Positions 16,589 through 24,011 of a DNA stretch of 36,080 bases are shown here, piece after piece (within the stretch, counting starts at the first letter, position 1; each line of letters opens with the position of its first letter). Origin of the DNA: an uncultured Granulosicoccaceae bacterium (GTDB lineage Bacteria > Pseudomonadota > Gammaproteobacteria > Granulosicoccales > Granulosicoccaceae); NCBI GenBank assembly GCA_938028465.1, contig CALJAA010000223.1, positions 1 through 36,080 of the forward strand, written 5' to 3'. The translations under genes were made by a program, and so were the position numbers. The notes under the pieces were generated by a model. The model was not told the origin of the DNA, ran no database searches, and saw only the letters and a program-made list of their open reading frames with translations.

Positions 16589-17656
16589 TTATGATTCCGA
16601 ATTAGGGTGCTCATGTAGCTTAGTAAGCATGTCGCTTACTGCGAGTTTAAGACTATCACTCATATCAACGTCGATCTCTAGCTCATAGATATCAAGACTG
16701 TGTAGCGGTAGTGTTTTGATCTTCACTGCATCTTTACCAGTTACGATAACAGGGCCTGAGGGTAGAGAGGCAAAATCCGCTTCTGTATAGGCGTGATGAT
16801 CATCAAATAGTACGGGTTTTATCTTTAGGTCTGCATTGCGCAATGAGTCAAAGAAACGCTGCGGTGATCCAATGCCGGCAACGGCGGTTACGGCTTTATC
16901 TTGCATCGCTGCTAGCGGTAATAATTCATCCGTCCATATTTGGCGCAGCTTACCTGGTTTTAAAAAAAAACTGCCCACCGGTACATCAGCTTCAACGGCG
17001 GCAGACAATCCCGGCACAGTTTGCAGTAGGTCGGCGGTGTGTGGATGCGCTCTTGCTACAGCAATCTGAACGGCTACAATATCCACACTAGCTAAGCGTG
17101 CGATGGGCTCTCTTAACGGGCCAGAGGGTAACAACATAGCGTTAGCAAAACCTGCATCACCATCAACTACGACAAGCTCAAATGCACGTTGCATTTTATA
17201 ATGCTGTAAGCCATCGTCACTAAATGCTAGATCTACATCGCCTTCACTAAGCTTTTGCACAGCTGCAGCACGGTCAGTACACACCACGACTGGAACACCG
17301 GTTTTGCGATGATGTAACAACGGCTCGTCTCCGACTATCGCTGCCGTAGTGGTGTTATTAATGAGATACGGTGTTGGCTGCACCTGCCCACCGTGACCAC
17401 GGCTAACAATACCGCAGCGAATGCCCTGATTAACTGCGCGAGCAACCAAGGCTTGCGTAAGCGGCGTTTTTCCGGTGCCACCAACACTAATATTGCCAAC
17501 GACGACCACAGGGATGGGTGTTGGACTAACCTTGCATAGGCCTAAGCGATAACACCATCGCCTGCCAAAAGTCAAGGCGCCAAACAAGATCGACACCGGC
17601 AAAAGTACAAGCGCGCGTACGCCGCGGGTTTGCCAATGTGACGGCGCTGCACTCAC
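16589..17656 (-). CDS. lpxK: Tetraacyldisaccharide 4'-kinase
   Basis: Phosphorylates the 4' position of the lipid A disaccharide at the inner face of the inner membrane, sixth step of the Raetz pathway. At 355 residues it is slightly longer than usual (about 330). An N-terminal hydrophobic helix (ALVLLPVSILFGALTFG) gives membrane association; the Walker A is PVVVVGNISVGGTGKTPL (about 49-66), followed by SRGHGG, VGDEPLL and the DDGLQHYKM segment. The start is GTG within the GTGA that ends msbA, a 4-bp overlap. The order msbA-lpxK-kdsB links flipping, phosphorylation and KDO supply. Confidence 0.96.
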   Translation of the reverse strand: MSAAPSHWQTRGVRALVLLPVSILFGALTFGRRWCYRLGLCKVSPTPIPVVVVGNISVGGTGKTPLTQALVARAVNQGIRCGIVSRGHGGQVQPTPYLINNTTTAAIVGDEPLLHHRKTGVPVVVCTDRAAAVQKLSEGDVDLAFSDDGLQHYKMQRAFELVVVDGDAGFANAMLLPSGPLREPIARLASVDIVAVQIAVARAHPHTADLLQTVPGLSAAVEADVPVGSFFLKPGKLRQIWTDELLPLAAMQDKAVTAVAGIGSPQRFFDSLRNADLKIKPVLFDDHHAYTEADFASLPSGPVIVTGKDAVKIKTLPLHSLDIYELEIDVDMSDSLKLAVSDMLTKLHEHPNSES

Positions 17657-19404
17657 GAAAATTGCAGTTGACGCAAACGCTTGTAATGAGATTCGGTAGC
17701 CATCAGCTCATCGTGTGTACCTACTTCTTTAACAGCACCTTGCGCCATCACAACGATGCGATCAGCTTTTTCTATTGTTGATAAGCGGTGAGCTACGACC
17801 AAGGTAGTGCGAGTTTTCATCAGCGCATCCAAGCCCATTTGCACCTTTCGCTCAGACTCTGAATCCAATGCTGATGTCGCTTCATCCAATATCAAAATAG
17901 GCGCATTTTTTAACAGTGCGCGCGCAATTGCCACTCGTTGCCGTTGCCCACCAGAGAGCATCACCCCATTCTCACCTACCATGGTGCTGTACTGATCATC
18001 CATACGCATAATAAAATCATGTGCATGAGCCGCTTCACATGCTTCGCGCAGCGCTTTATCCGTAATCGACTCTTTACTACCATAGGCAATGTTGCTGGCA
18101 ATGGTGTCATTAAACAACATGACATCCTGACTTACATAGGCGATGTTATTGCGTAATGATTGGAGTTGGTATTCGCTCACTGGCGTATCGTTAACTAATA
18201 TATCGCCAGAGTCGATTTCGTATAAACGCGGCAACACATTAACCAGTGATGTTTTACCGCTACCCGATTCACCCACAAAAGCAACGGTTTCACCTGCTTT
18301 GATGGTTAAGCTTACGCCTGCTAGGGCTGCTGGCTTGTCAGGCTGGTAGTGCATGCCCACATTTCGAAATTCAATCGATTCTATTGGTGCTACAAGTGAT
18401 TTTGTGCCGGTGTCTAGCTCAGATTCAATATCGAGCGTGGCGAATAAACTTTCACCCGCCGCAATACCGTTTTGCAGCTGGTTGTTTAACGAGGTGAGTC
18501 GGCGCATCGGTTGAAACAATAACAACATCGCAGTGATGAACGATACAAAACTACCGACCGAAATGCGCTCGTTAATTGAACCACTAGAGGCAAGATAAAC
18601 AATAATCGCCAACGCAACTGCAACCAGCAATTGTACGAACGGAACATTGAGCGCTTTAACTACTGTTTCGCGCATATTGTGTGCACGGTTGCGTTCGTTA
18701 ACCACTTCAAACTGAGCTGTTTCGGTTTCTTGCCCACCAAATATTTTTATCACGCGGCTACCATCGACCGCTTCTTGAATCACGTGGCTAACATCACCCA
18801 TCGAACCTTGAATACTGCGGGAGATTTCACGAAACTTTTTACCGACTCTGGCAACAATGACGCCGATGATCGGGCCGATAATCAAGAAGCAAAGTGATAG
18901 CTCCCAACTATGGTAAAACATTAAGGAGAGTAAACCGATAGCGGTAAAGGTATCTCTAACCATCACTGTTAGCGTGGTACTGGCGGCGTTAGCAACTCGC
19001 TGGCTATTAAACGTAATTCGGGAAATTAACTCACCTGAAGATGAGTGATCGTAAAACGAAGTCGGTAGCGTTAAATATTTAGCAAACACTTCGCCACGCA
19101 AGGTTTTGATGACCTTCCACCCTATCCATGCCATGTAATAAGTGGACACAAACCCGGCCACACCACGGATGATAAAAATCAAAATAATGGCAACTGGCAC
19201 TAGCGCGATGGAACGAGGATCTTGTTTAACGAAACCACCATCAAGCATTGGCTTCATTAAGGCGGCAAAGGCGGTTTCAGTAATACCGTAGCCAATCATC
19301 CCTAATATTGCGTAAGTAAATTGCAATCGGTACGGACGGACATATCGCAGTAAACGGCGATAGGTGTCCATCGATTTAGGAGTAGCTTGCGGCTCGCTTT
19401 GCAT
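17653..19404 (-). CDS. msbA: Lipid A export ABC transporter MsbA
   Basis: Flips lipid A-core across the inner membrane using ATP. The 583 residues form a half-transporter of the usual length (about 582): six transmembrane helices in residues about 20-310, then the nucleotide-binding domain with Walker A GESGSGKTS (about 375), Q-loop, signature MLSGGQRQRVAIARALL (about 480), Walker B ILILDEATSALDSESE and the switch histidine in VVAHRLSTIEKAD. The membrane-domain sequence and the lpxK/kdsB context favour MsbA over other exporters. It starts at ATG 19404, 43 bp after exbD, and overlaps lpxK by four bases. Confidence 0.95.
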   Translation of the reverse strand: MQSEPQATPKSMDTYRRLLRYVRPYRLQFTYAILGMIGYGITETAFAALMKPMLDGGFVKQDPRSIALVPVAIILIFIIRGVAGFVSTYYMAWIGWKVIKTLRGEVFAKYLTLPTSFYDHSSSGELISRITFNSQRVANAASTTLTVMVRDTFTAIGLLSLMFYHSWELSLCFLIIGPIIGVIVARVGKKFREISRSIQGSMGDVSHVIQEAVDGSRVIKIFGGQETETAQFEVVNERNRAHNMRETVVKALNVPFVQLLVAVALAIIVYLASSGSINERISVGSFVSFITAMLLLFQPMRRLTSLNNQLQNGIAAGESLFATLDIESELDTGTKSLVAPIESIEFRNVGMHYQPDKPAALAGVSLTIKAGETVAFVGESGSGKTSLVNVLPRLYEIDSGDILVNDTPVSEYQLQSLRNNIAYVSQDVMLFNDTIASNIAYGSKESITDKALREACEAAHAHDFIMRMDDQYSTMVGENGVMLSGGQRQRVAIARALLKNAPILILDEATSALDSESERKVQMGLDALMKTRTTLVVAHRLSTIEKADRIVVMAQGAVKEVGTHDELMATESHYKRLRQLQFS

Positions 19405-19447
19405 GTCAGCCCGAGAATATAATGCGGTAAAGTTTAACCGCTAAGGA

Positions 19448-19864
19448 CTATTTTGGGGAATGCGATGTAGCAATCGACATCTTGAGCATTCCAAGCTGAG
19501 CTGCAGCGTCCATCGCCACCACCACCGCTTGATGAGGTGTCTGAGCATCAGCTCGAATAGTCAGCGGTAAATCGCGCTGGCCATTCGTTATCTGATGAAG
19601 CGCAGCCTGCAACGCCTTAACATCATGTTGTACTAGCTCTTGATCATTGACAAAAAACTTACCCGCCGCATTGATCACAACTTCAATACTTTCAAGGGGT
19701 TTATCGACAGGATCTTGTGTGGCACGTGGCAACTGCAACGAGATTTCCGATTCTTTTTGGAAGGTTGTCGAGACCATAAAAAAGATCAACAACAAGAACA
19801 CAACATCGATAAGCGGTGTGAGGTTGAGATCTAGCTCATCTGGCTGTTTACGTTCGAATTTCAC
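19448..19864 (-). CDS. exbD: ExbD/TolR-type biopolymer transport protein
   Basis: The one-helix partner of the ExbB motor, using proton motive force to drive TonB- or Tol-like work across the periplasm. In 138 residues there is a short cytoplasmic N-terminus ([16 protein letters not shown]), one transmembrane helix [19 protein letters not shown] with the proton-carrying Asp, and a periplasmic domain ending in [21 protein letters not shown]. The start is GTG within the GTGA at the exbB stop, so the two genes are coupled. No tonB follows. This ExbBD copy next to lipid A genes is common in non-enteric gammaproteobacteria. Confidence 0.93.
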   Translation of the reverse strand: MKFERKQPDELDLNLTPLIDVVFLLLIFFMVSTTFQKESEISLQLPRATQDPVDKPLESIEVVINAAGKFFVNDQELVQHDVKALQAALHQITNGQRDLPLTIRADAQTPHQAVVVAMDAAAQLGMLKMSIATSHSPK

Positions 19865-20487
19865 GAAGCCGCTCGGGTTTTGATCTGGCGTTTTTGCAAT
19901 ACATCAACAAGCTTTAGTGATTCTTTCTCCATATCGATCACCAGCTCGTCTACTTTGCCTCGAAAAAAGCGATAAAACATCAGCGACGGTATCGCCACCA
20001 TTAGGCCGCCCGCAGTCGTAACCAGCGCTTGCGAGATACCGCCAGCCAGTTGAGCAGGATTACCCACACCTACTGATGTGATGTTGGTGAAAACTGAAAT
20101 CATGCCCACTACCGTACCCAGCAACCCAATTAGTGGCGTAATCGCAGCGATTGTACCCAGAGCATTGAGATTACGGTTAAGGTCGTGCACAACATGGTGC
20201 CCTACTTCTTCTATTGATTCTTTCATCCCTTCGCGATCTTGACCGCGCGACATAAGCCCTGCTGCGAGTATCCGACCCAAGGCCGATTCTTGCTGGATCT
20301 CACGAACTTTTTCATCGGTAAGCTGCTTAGTGCTAGCCATGCGCCATACATCAGCCACCAGATTGTTAGGCAGGATTTTATCCTTACGCAAATTGATAAA
20401 GCGCTCTGCAATGATGGCCAAAGCCACGATTGAGCACACAATAATTGGCAGCATGATAAACCCGCCAGCACTAACGATTTCTAACAC
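19861..20487 (-). CDS. exbB: ExbB/TolQ/MotA-family proton channel protein
   Basis: The multi-helix stator part of the ExbBD motor. The 208 residues contain TM1 near the N-terminus ([23 protein letters not shown]), a large cytoplasmic loop with [20 protein letters not shown], and the conserved TM2-TM3 hairpin [18 protein letters not shown] and [20 protein letters not shown]. The start is GTG at 20487 with GAGAAGGG upstream. It heads the exbB-exbD-msbA-lpxK-kdsB-nudF series. The leader has a TATAAAAT stretch and a 6-bp GC-rich stem-loop (20536-20551). Confidence 0.93.
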   Translation of the reverse strand: MLEIVSAGGFIMLPIIVCSIVALAIIAERFINLRKDKILPNNLVADVWRMASTKQLTDEKVREIQQESALGRILAAGLMSRGQDREGMKESIEEVGHHVVHDLNRNLNALGTIAAITPLIGLLGTVVGMISVFTNITSVGVGNPAQLAGGISQALVTTAGGLMVAIPSLMFYRFFRGKVDELVIDMEKESLKLVDVLQKRQIKTRAAS

Positions 20488-20535
20488 AATAAATGCCCTT
20501 CTCTAACATGAGCGTAAAACGCGCACGCGTATCAG

Positions 20536-20551
20536 TCGGCCCTAAGGCCGA
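20536..20551. repeat. Stem-loop in exbB leader
   Basis: TCGGCC-CTAA-GGCCGA, a perfect 6-bp stem with a 4-base loop, about 50 nt upstream of the exbB start. It is a possible operator or transcript-leader hairpin. Confidence 0.35.
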
Positions 20552-20673
20552 GAGGTAAAAGTATCACTGTATTTTATAGTGCATTTGGGCCAAGACGCAG
20601 GGATTTAGTGTGTTGTGTCATCCGCATGACGGGCAGTTATCCATGCCACAGCGGGAATAGTGTCGGATTTAGG

Positions 20674-20704
20674 CGCGCACCCCTACAATAATGAGGCGCG
20701 CGCA
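20674..20704 (-). terminator. GC-rich hairpin after nhaA (candidate terminator)
   Basis: About 40 nt past the nhaA stop, GCGCGC-rich arms (GGCGCGCACC and GGCGCGCGC on the plus strand, read as opposing arms) enclose an AT-rich loop. The stem is imperfect and there is no T run, so termination is uncertain. Confidence 0.3.
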
Positions 20705-20742
20705 CGATAATGCATCTGTTTGGTGATCAAAAATCAACCACA

Positions 20743-21984
20743 TCAACCACCGCTACTCTGCTCGTCTTGGTTCACAACCCCTCGGGTACTGATCAATAAA
20801 ACTACAATAGCGGCGACTAGTGACATCATCGAACCAGTCAACACACCAAGCTTCATCGAGTCAGCAAGCGCGGCGTCCAGGTTTTCATAGGCCAGCGACC
20901 CAATAAAAAAGCTCATCGTAAAGCCAATCCCTGTAGCTAAGGCGGTGCCGTACAGCATCAGCATATTTGCCCCTTCTGGCAGTTCAAACCATTTAAGCCG
21001 TATGCCCAACCATACGGGTAAGAACACCCCGAGCTGCTTACCAAAGAACAAACCTAAAGCAATACCTAGCGTGATTGAATTTGTGAGCATATCTAGCGTT
21101 AAGCCTTGCAGAGACACGCCAGCGTTTGCAAAGGCGAAGATAGGCAATATCGCATAGCTCACCCAGGGATGTAAGGAATGCTCAAGCGACCTGAGCGGCG
21201 AAACCGATCGATCAATTCGTTGATCCGGTGTTTGCGGCTTTTTGACACCGCGCGGCCTTAATGGAATGGCCATCGCAACAATAACGCCTGCGAGCGTTGC
21301 ATGAATGCCGCTTTTTAACACAGCCACCCAAATCAATACACCGACCACGATGTAAGCAGCGGTTCGCACAACCCCAATGATATTCATAAAGGCGAGCACG
21401 GCTATACCGAGCCCAGCAGCGCTTAAGGCCGTTAGTGATAGTTCGCCTGTGTAGAACAAGGCAATTACGATAATAGCGGCTAAGTCATCAATAATGGCAA
21501 GGGATGCCAAAAATACCTTTACTTGCATTGGTATCCGTTTTCCAAACAGCAACAGCACACCCAGAGCAAACGCAATATCGGTTGCAGTAGGAATCGCCCA
21601 GCCTTGCAGCGCAACTGAATCTGATTTATTGACTAGATAAAACAATAAGGCGGGCACAACAAAACCACCCGTAGCGGCCACTACGGGCATTGCAATTTGC
21701 TTAACACTAGACAACTGCCCTTCTAGAACTTCTCGTTTGAGCTCCAAACCAACAAGCAGAAAAAACACTGCCATAAAGCCATCGTTTATCCAGAGCAACA
21801 CTGACTTATCAACTGCCAACGGGCCGATGATGACAGCTGCACGAGCATTCAACGCATCAGCGACTACATGGGCTATCGGAGAATTGGCTACCGCCATGGA
21901 CAACGCTGCTGCAAAGAACAGCAAAATGCCAGCGATGGCTTCTAGACGAATAAAGCGTTTTAATGTATTCAGCGGCACGATCAT
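20743..21984 (-). CDS. nhaA: Na+/H+ antiporter NhaA
   Basis: Exchanges two H+ for one Na+ across the inner membrane, for sodium and alkaline tolerance. The 413 residues give about 12 hydrophobic helices. The ion-binding pair is intact in FLASLAIIDDLAAIIVIALFYT (tandem Asp, about 165), and ATDIAFALGVLLLFGKRIP and the C-terminal GTALATGIGFTMSFFIGSLA match the family. The ATG at 21984 gives MIVPLNTLKRFIRLEA. It is divergent from the CaCA-nhaR pair across a 172-bp region. An inverted repeat overlaps the zone just upstream of its start. NhaR, encoded in the facing operon, is the likely activator. Confidence 0.96.
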   Translation of the reverse strand: MIVPLNTLKRFIRLEAIAGILLFFAAALSMAVANSPIAHVVADALNARAAVIIGPLAVDKSVLLWINDGFMAVFFLLVGLELKREVLEGQLSSVKQIAMPVVAATGGFVVPALLFYLVNKSDSVALQGWAIPTATDIAFALGVLLLFGKRIPMQVKVFLASLAIIDDLAAIIVIALFYTGELSLTALSAAGLGIAVLAFMNIIGVVRTAAYIVVGVLIWVAVLKSGIHATLAGVIVAMAIPLRPRGVKKPQTPDQRIDRSVSPLRSLEHSLHPWVSYAILPIFAFANAGVSLQGLTLDMLTNSITLGIALGLFFGKQLGVFLPVWLGIRLKWFELPEGANMLMLYGTALATGIGFTMSFFIGSLAYENLDAALADSMKLGVLTGSMMSLVAAIVVLLISTRGVVNQDEQSSGG

Positions 21985-21990
21985 GGGCCC

Positions 21991-22011
21991 TCTAGTGGAA
22001 TGACAACTAGA
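21991..22011. promoter_or_regulatory. Inverted repeat at the nhaA start, candidate operator
   Basis: TCTAGT (21991-21996) and ACTAGA (22006-22011) are perfect inverted 6-mers nine bases apart, beginning seven bases upstream of the nhaA ATG. The dyad resembles a LysR-type site, but it overlaps the ribosome binding region rather than a -35, which would suit repression or an mRNA structure. Confidence 0.4.
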
Positions 22012-22156
22012 ATAGCGGCATATATACTATTCGATAAAGTCGTAATATACTTATTTAATGATCGTTTTATCCGAAGCATTGTAGCGATTCTTTCGAGTAC
22101 CCCTTTAACGAATAACTTGCCAAACTTCAGGCCTTAAGAGACAGAGAATTGATTCG

Positions 22157-23107
22157 ATGCTTGTTTACATTGCGCTCGCACTAGGGTGTGCATTATTGTA
22201 TTTTGGTGGCGACTGGTTACTCAAAGGTGTCACCGCACTCGGTGATAAATTGGGTTGGCCCAAAGCCATCACCGGCTTGCTACTCGTATCGCTTGGCACT
22301 AGCGCGCCTGAGTTGTTCGTGAGCCTTGGCTCGGCCTTGCAGGCTCATGGTGGCATGGCGGCCGGTAACGTCGTTGGGTCTAATATTATCAATATCGCGA
22401 TTGTGTTGGGCTTGGCCGTTAGCGTCTCAGTTTTGCACGTAGAACGAATACTAAAAATACAGCTTTTAATGATGCTCGCACTAACGATAGTTGGCGCATT
22501 TATGCTTAGCGACGGAGTGGTTTCAAGATTAGAAGGCTTGTGCCTATTGGGTATGACTGTCGTTAGTTTCGCCATTGCATTTAAGCCCGAAAAAATAAAT
22601 GCAGACACGTTGCTAAATGATGGTGGTTCACAACAAGCTATTACCGAACAGACCAACGCTAATCTCAGTAATCGTTTCGCAACGTTATATACCATTGTGG
22701 GCATTGTTGCTTTACTGCTTGGGGCTGAAGCCCTTATTTGGTCAGGCTTATCTTTGGCAAGCCAGTTTGGTTTACCCGAAGCGGTTATAGCACTAACCGT
22801 TACAGCTCTGGGCACTAGTCTGCCAGAAATTGCAGCCACCTTAGTTGCAGTTATCAAAAGAGAAACCAGCCTAGCCGTAGGCAATGTGATTGGTTCTAAT
22901 TTACTTAATATTGGATTGGTATTAGGTACGAGCGCCTTGGTAATACCACTCCAGGGTTTCACTCTAGATAACCTCACATTAAGTGTGTTTGTATCATTAG
23001 CACTATTGATAACCCTACTAGGCTGGAAACCCGGTCACTACCCTAAAATAGTCGGTCCCATGTTGCTCACGACTTATGTAGCCTACGTCGTTATGCTGCT
23101 AAGCTAG
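22157..23107 (+). CDS. CaCA-family Na+/Ca2+-type antiporter
   Basis: An inner-membrane cation/Ca2+ exchanger of the YrbG type, 316 residues with about ten hydrophobic helices. Both alpha repeats are present in inverted topology: GTSAPELFVSLGSAL with GNVVGSNIINI (about 50-85), and GTSLPEIAATLVAV with GNVIGSNLLNIGL (about 215-255). The acidic residues in GTSxPE form the ion site. E. coli yrbG belongs to a different cluster (LPS transport); here the gene is four bases upstream of nhaR and is almost certainly co-transcribed with it. That suggests Na+-linked control. Exchange ion (Na+ or K+ with Ca2+) cannot be told from sequence. Confidence 0.9.
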   Translation: MLVYIALALGCALLYFGGDWLLKGVTALGDKLGWPKAITGLLLVSLGTSAPELFVSLGSALQAHGGMAAGNVVGSNIINIAIVLGLAVSVSVLHVERILKIQLLMMLALTIVGAFMLSDGVVSRLEGLCLLGMTVVSFAIAFKPEKINADTLLNDGGSQQAITEQTNANLSNRFATLYTIVGIVALLLGAEALIWSGLSLASQFGLPEAVIALTVTALGTSLPEIAATLVAVIKRETSLAVGNVIGSNLLNIGLVLGTSALVIPLQGFTLDNLTLSVFVSLALLITLLGWKPGHYPKIVGPMLLTTYVAYVVMLLS

Positions 23108-23111
23108 AACC

Positions 23112-24011
23112 ATGCGGCACCTTAACTACCATCACCTATTGTACTTTCATACTGTGGCTGAAGAAGGCAGTGTTGCCGCAGCCGCAGAAGCACTGCACAT
23201 CACGCCTCAAACCATTAGCGGACAAATCAAACTACTGGAAGGTGTTGTTGGCCAACCACTATTTGTAAAGTCAGGGCGCGGGTTAAAGATTTCCGACGCT
23301 GGTCGAGCAGTGAAAGTCTATACCGATGAAATATTCAGCGCTGGCTTGAACTTGGCTGCCCAGTTGAGTAGTGATCAAATCGGGGCGACAGCAGAAATAC
23401 GCATCGGTATAGCCGACTCTATCCCGAAACTTGTGGCCTGCGAACTAACCGCACCCATCATTGAACAAAAAAATAGGGTTAACCTTGTGTGCACCGAGGG
23501 CCGGTTGGATTCCTTATTGGCCGACTTAGCAGTACACCGGCTGGACTTGATCATTTCAGATACGCCAATGCCGTCGGGCTATGGTGTCAAAGCTTATAAT
23601 CATAATCTGGGTAAAACACCTGTCGCTTTTTATTCATCAAGCAAGAACATTAGTCGCTTACGTAATCAGTTTCCGGCATCCCTTGGCACTGTACCTTTAT
23701 TGATGCCCACTAAAAGCTCACCGCTTAGGCGACAACTGGATGCATGGTTTGAAGAACAAGAAGTGGAGCCCAACATCGTTGCTGAATTTGAAGATAGCGC
23801 GCTAATGAAAACCTTTGGGGATTCAGGCCATGGTGTGTTTCCTTCACCTGAAATCATTAGCACTGATATTCGTCAACGTTACCAAGCCAAGTCGATTGGT
23901 GTGGCCACAGGCGTGCATGAGGAATACATCATGATTTCACCGCAACGACGATTACGCCAAGATATAGTTAAGAAGTTGCTAGAACATGGGCGGGCGTTAT
24001 TAAAACACTGA
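23112..24011 (+). CDS. nhaR: LysR-type activator NhaR
   Basis: A Na+-responsive LysR-type regulator that in E. coli activates nhaA. The 299 residues begin MRHLNYHHLLYFHTVAEEGS, with the helix-turn-helix AAAAEALHITPQTISGQIKL (residues about 17-40), FVKSGRGLKISDAG, and a LysR substrate-binding domain with DLIISDTPMP and EFEDSALMKTFGDSGHGVF, which agree with NhaR over other LysR proteins. It follows the CaCA gene by four bases and faces nhaA across that operon. Its 3' end overlaps comEC on the other strand by 12 bp. Confidence 0.9.
   Translation: MRHLNYHHLLYFHTVAEEGSVAAAAEALHITPQTISGQIKLLEGVVGQPLFVKSGRGLKISDAGRAVKVYTDEIFSAGLNLAAQLSSDQIGATAEIRIGIADSIPKLVACELTAPIIEQKNRVNLVCTEGRLDSLLADLAVHRLDLIISDTPMPSGYGVKAYNHNLGKTPVAFYSSSKNISRLRNQFPASLGTVPLLMPTKSSPLRRQLDAWFEEQEVEPNIVAEFEDSALMKTFGDSGHGVFPSPEIISTDIRQRYQAKSIGVATGVHEEYIMISPQRRLRQDIVKKLLEHGRALLKH

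Noticed and set aside
20605-20640. GTCATCCGCATGAC palindrome as a fourth REP copy
   Set aside because: It matches only the outer GTCATC/GATGAC-like bases and lacks the GC-rich REP stem; likely chance.
22345-22977. 210-residue open frame antisense to the CaCA antiporter gene
   Set aside because: It is a shadow of the alpha-repeat coding sequence on the other strand; Ser/Thr/Pro-rich with no ribosome binding site.
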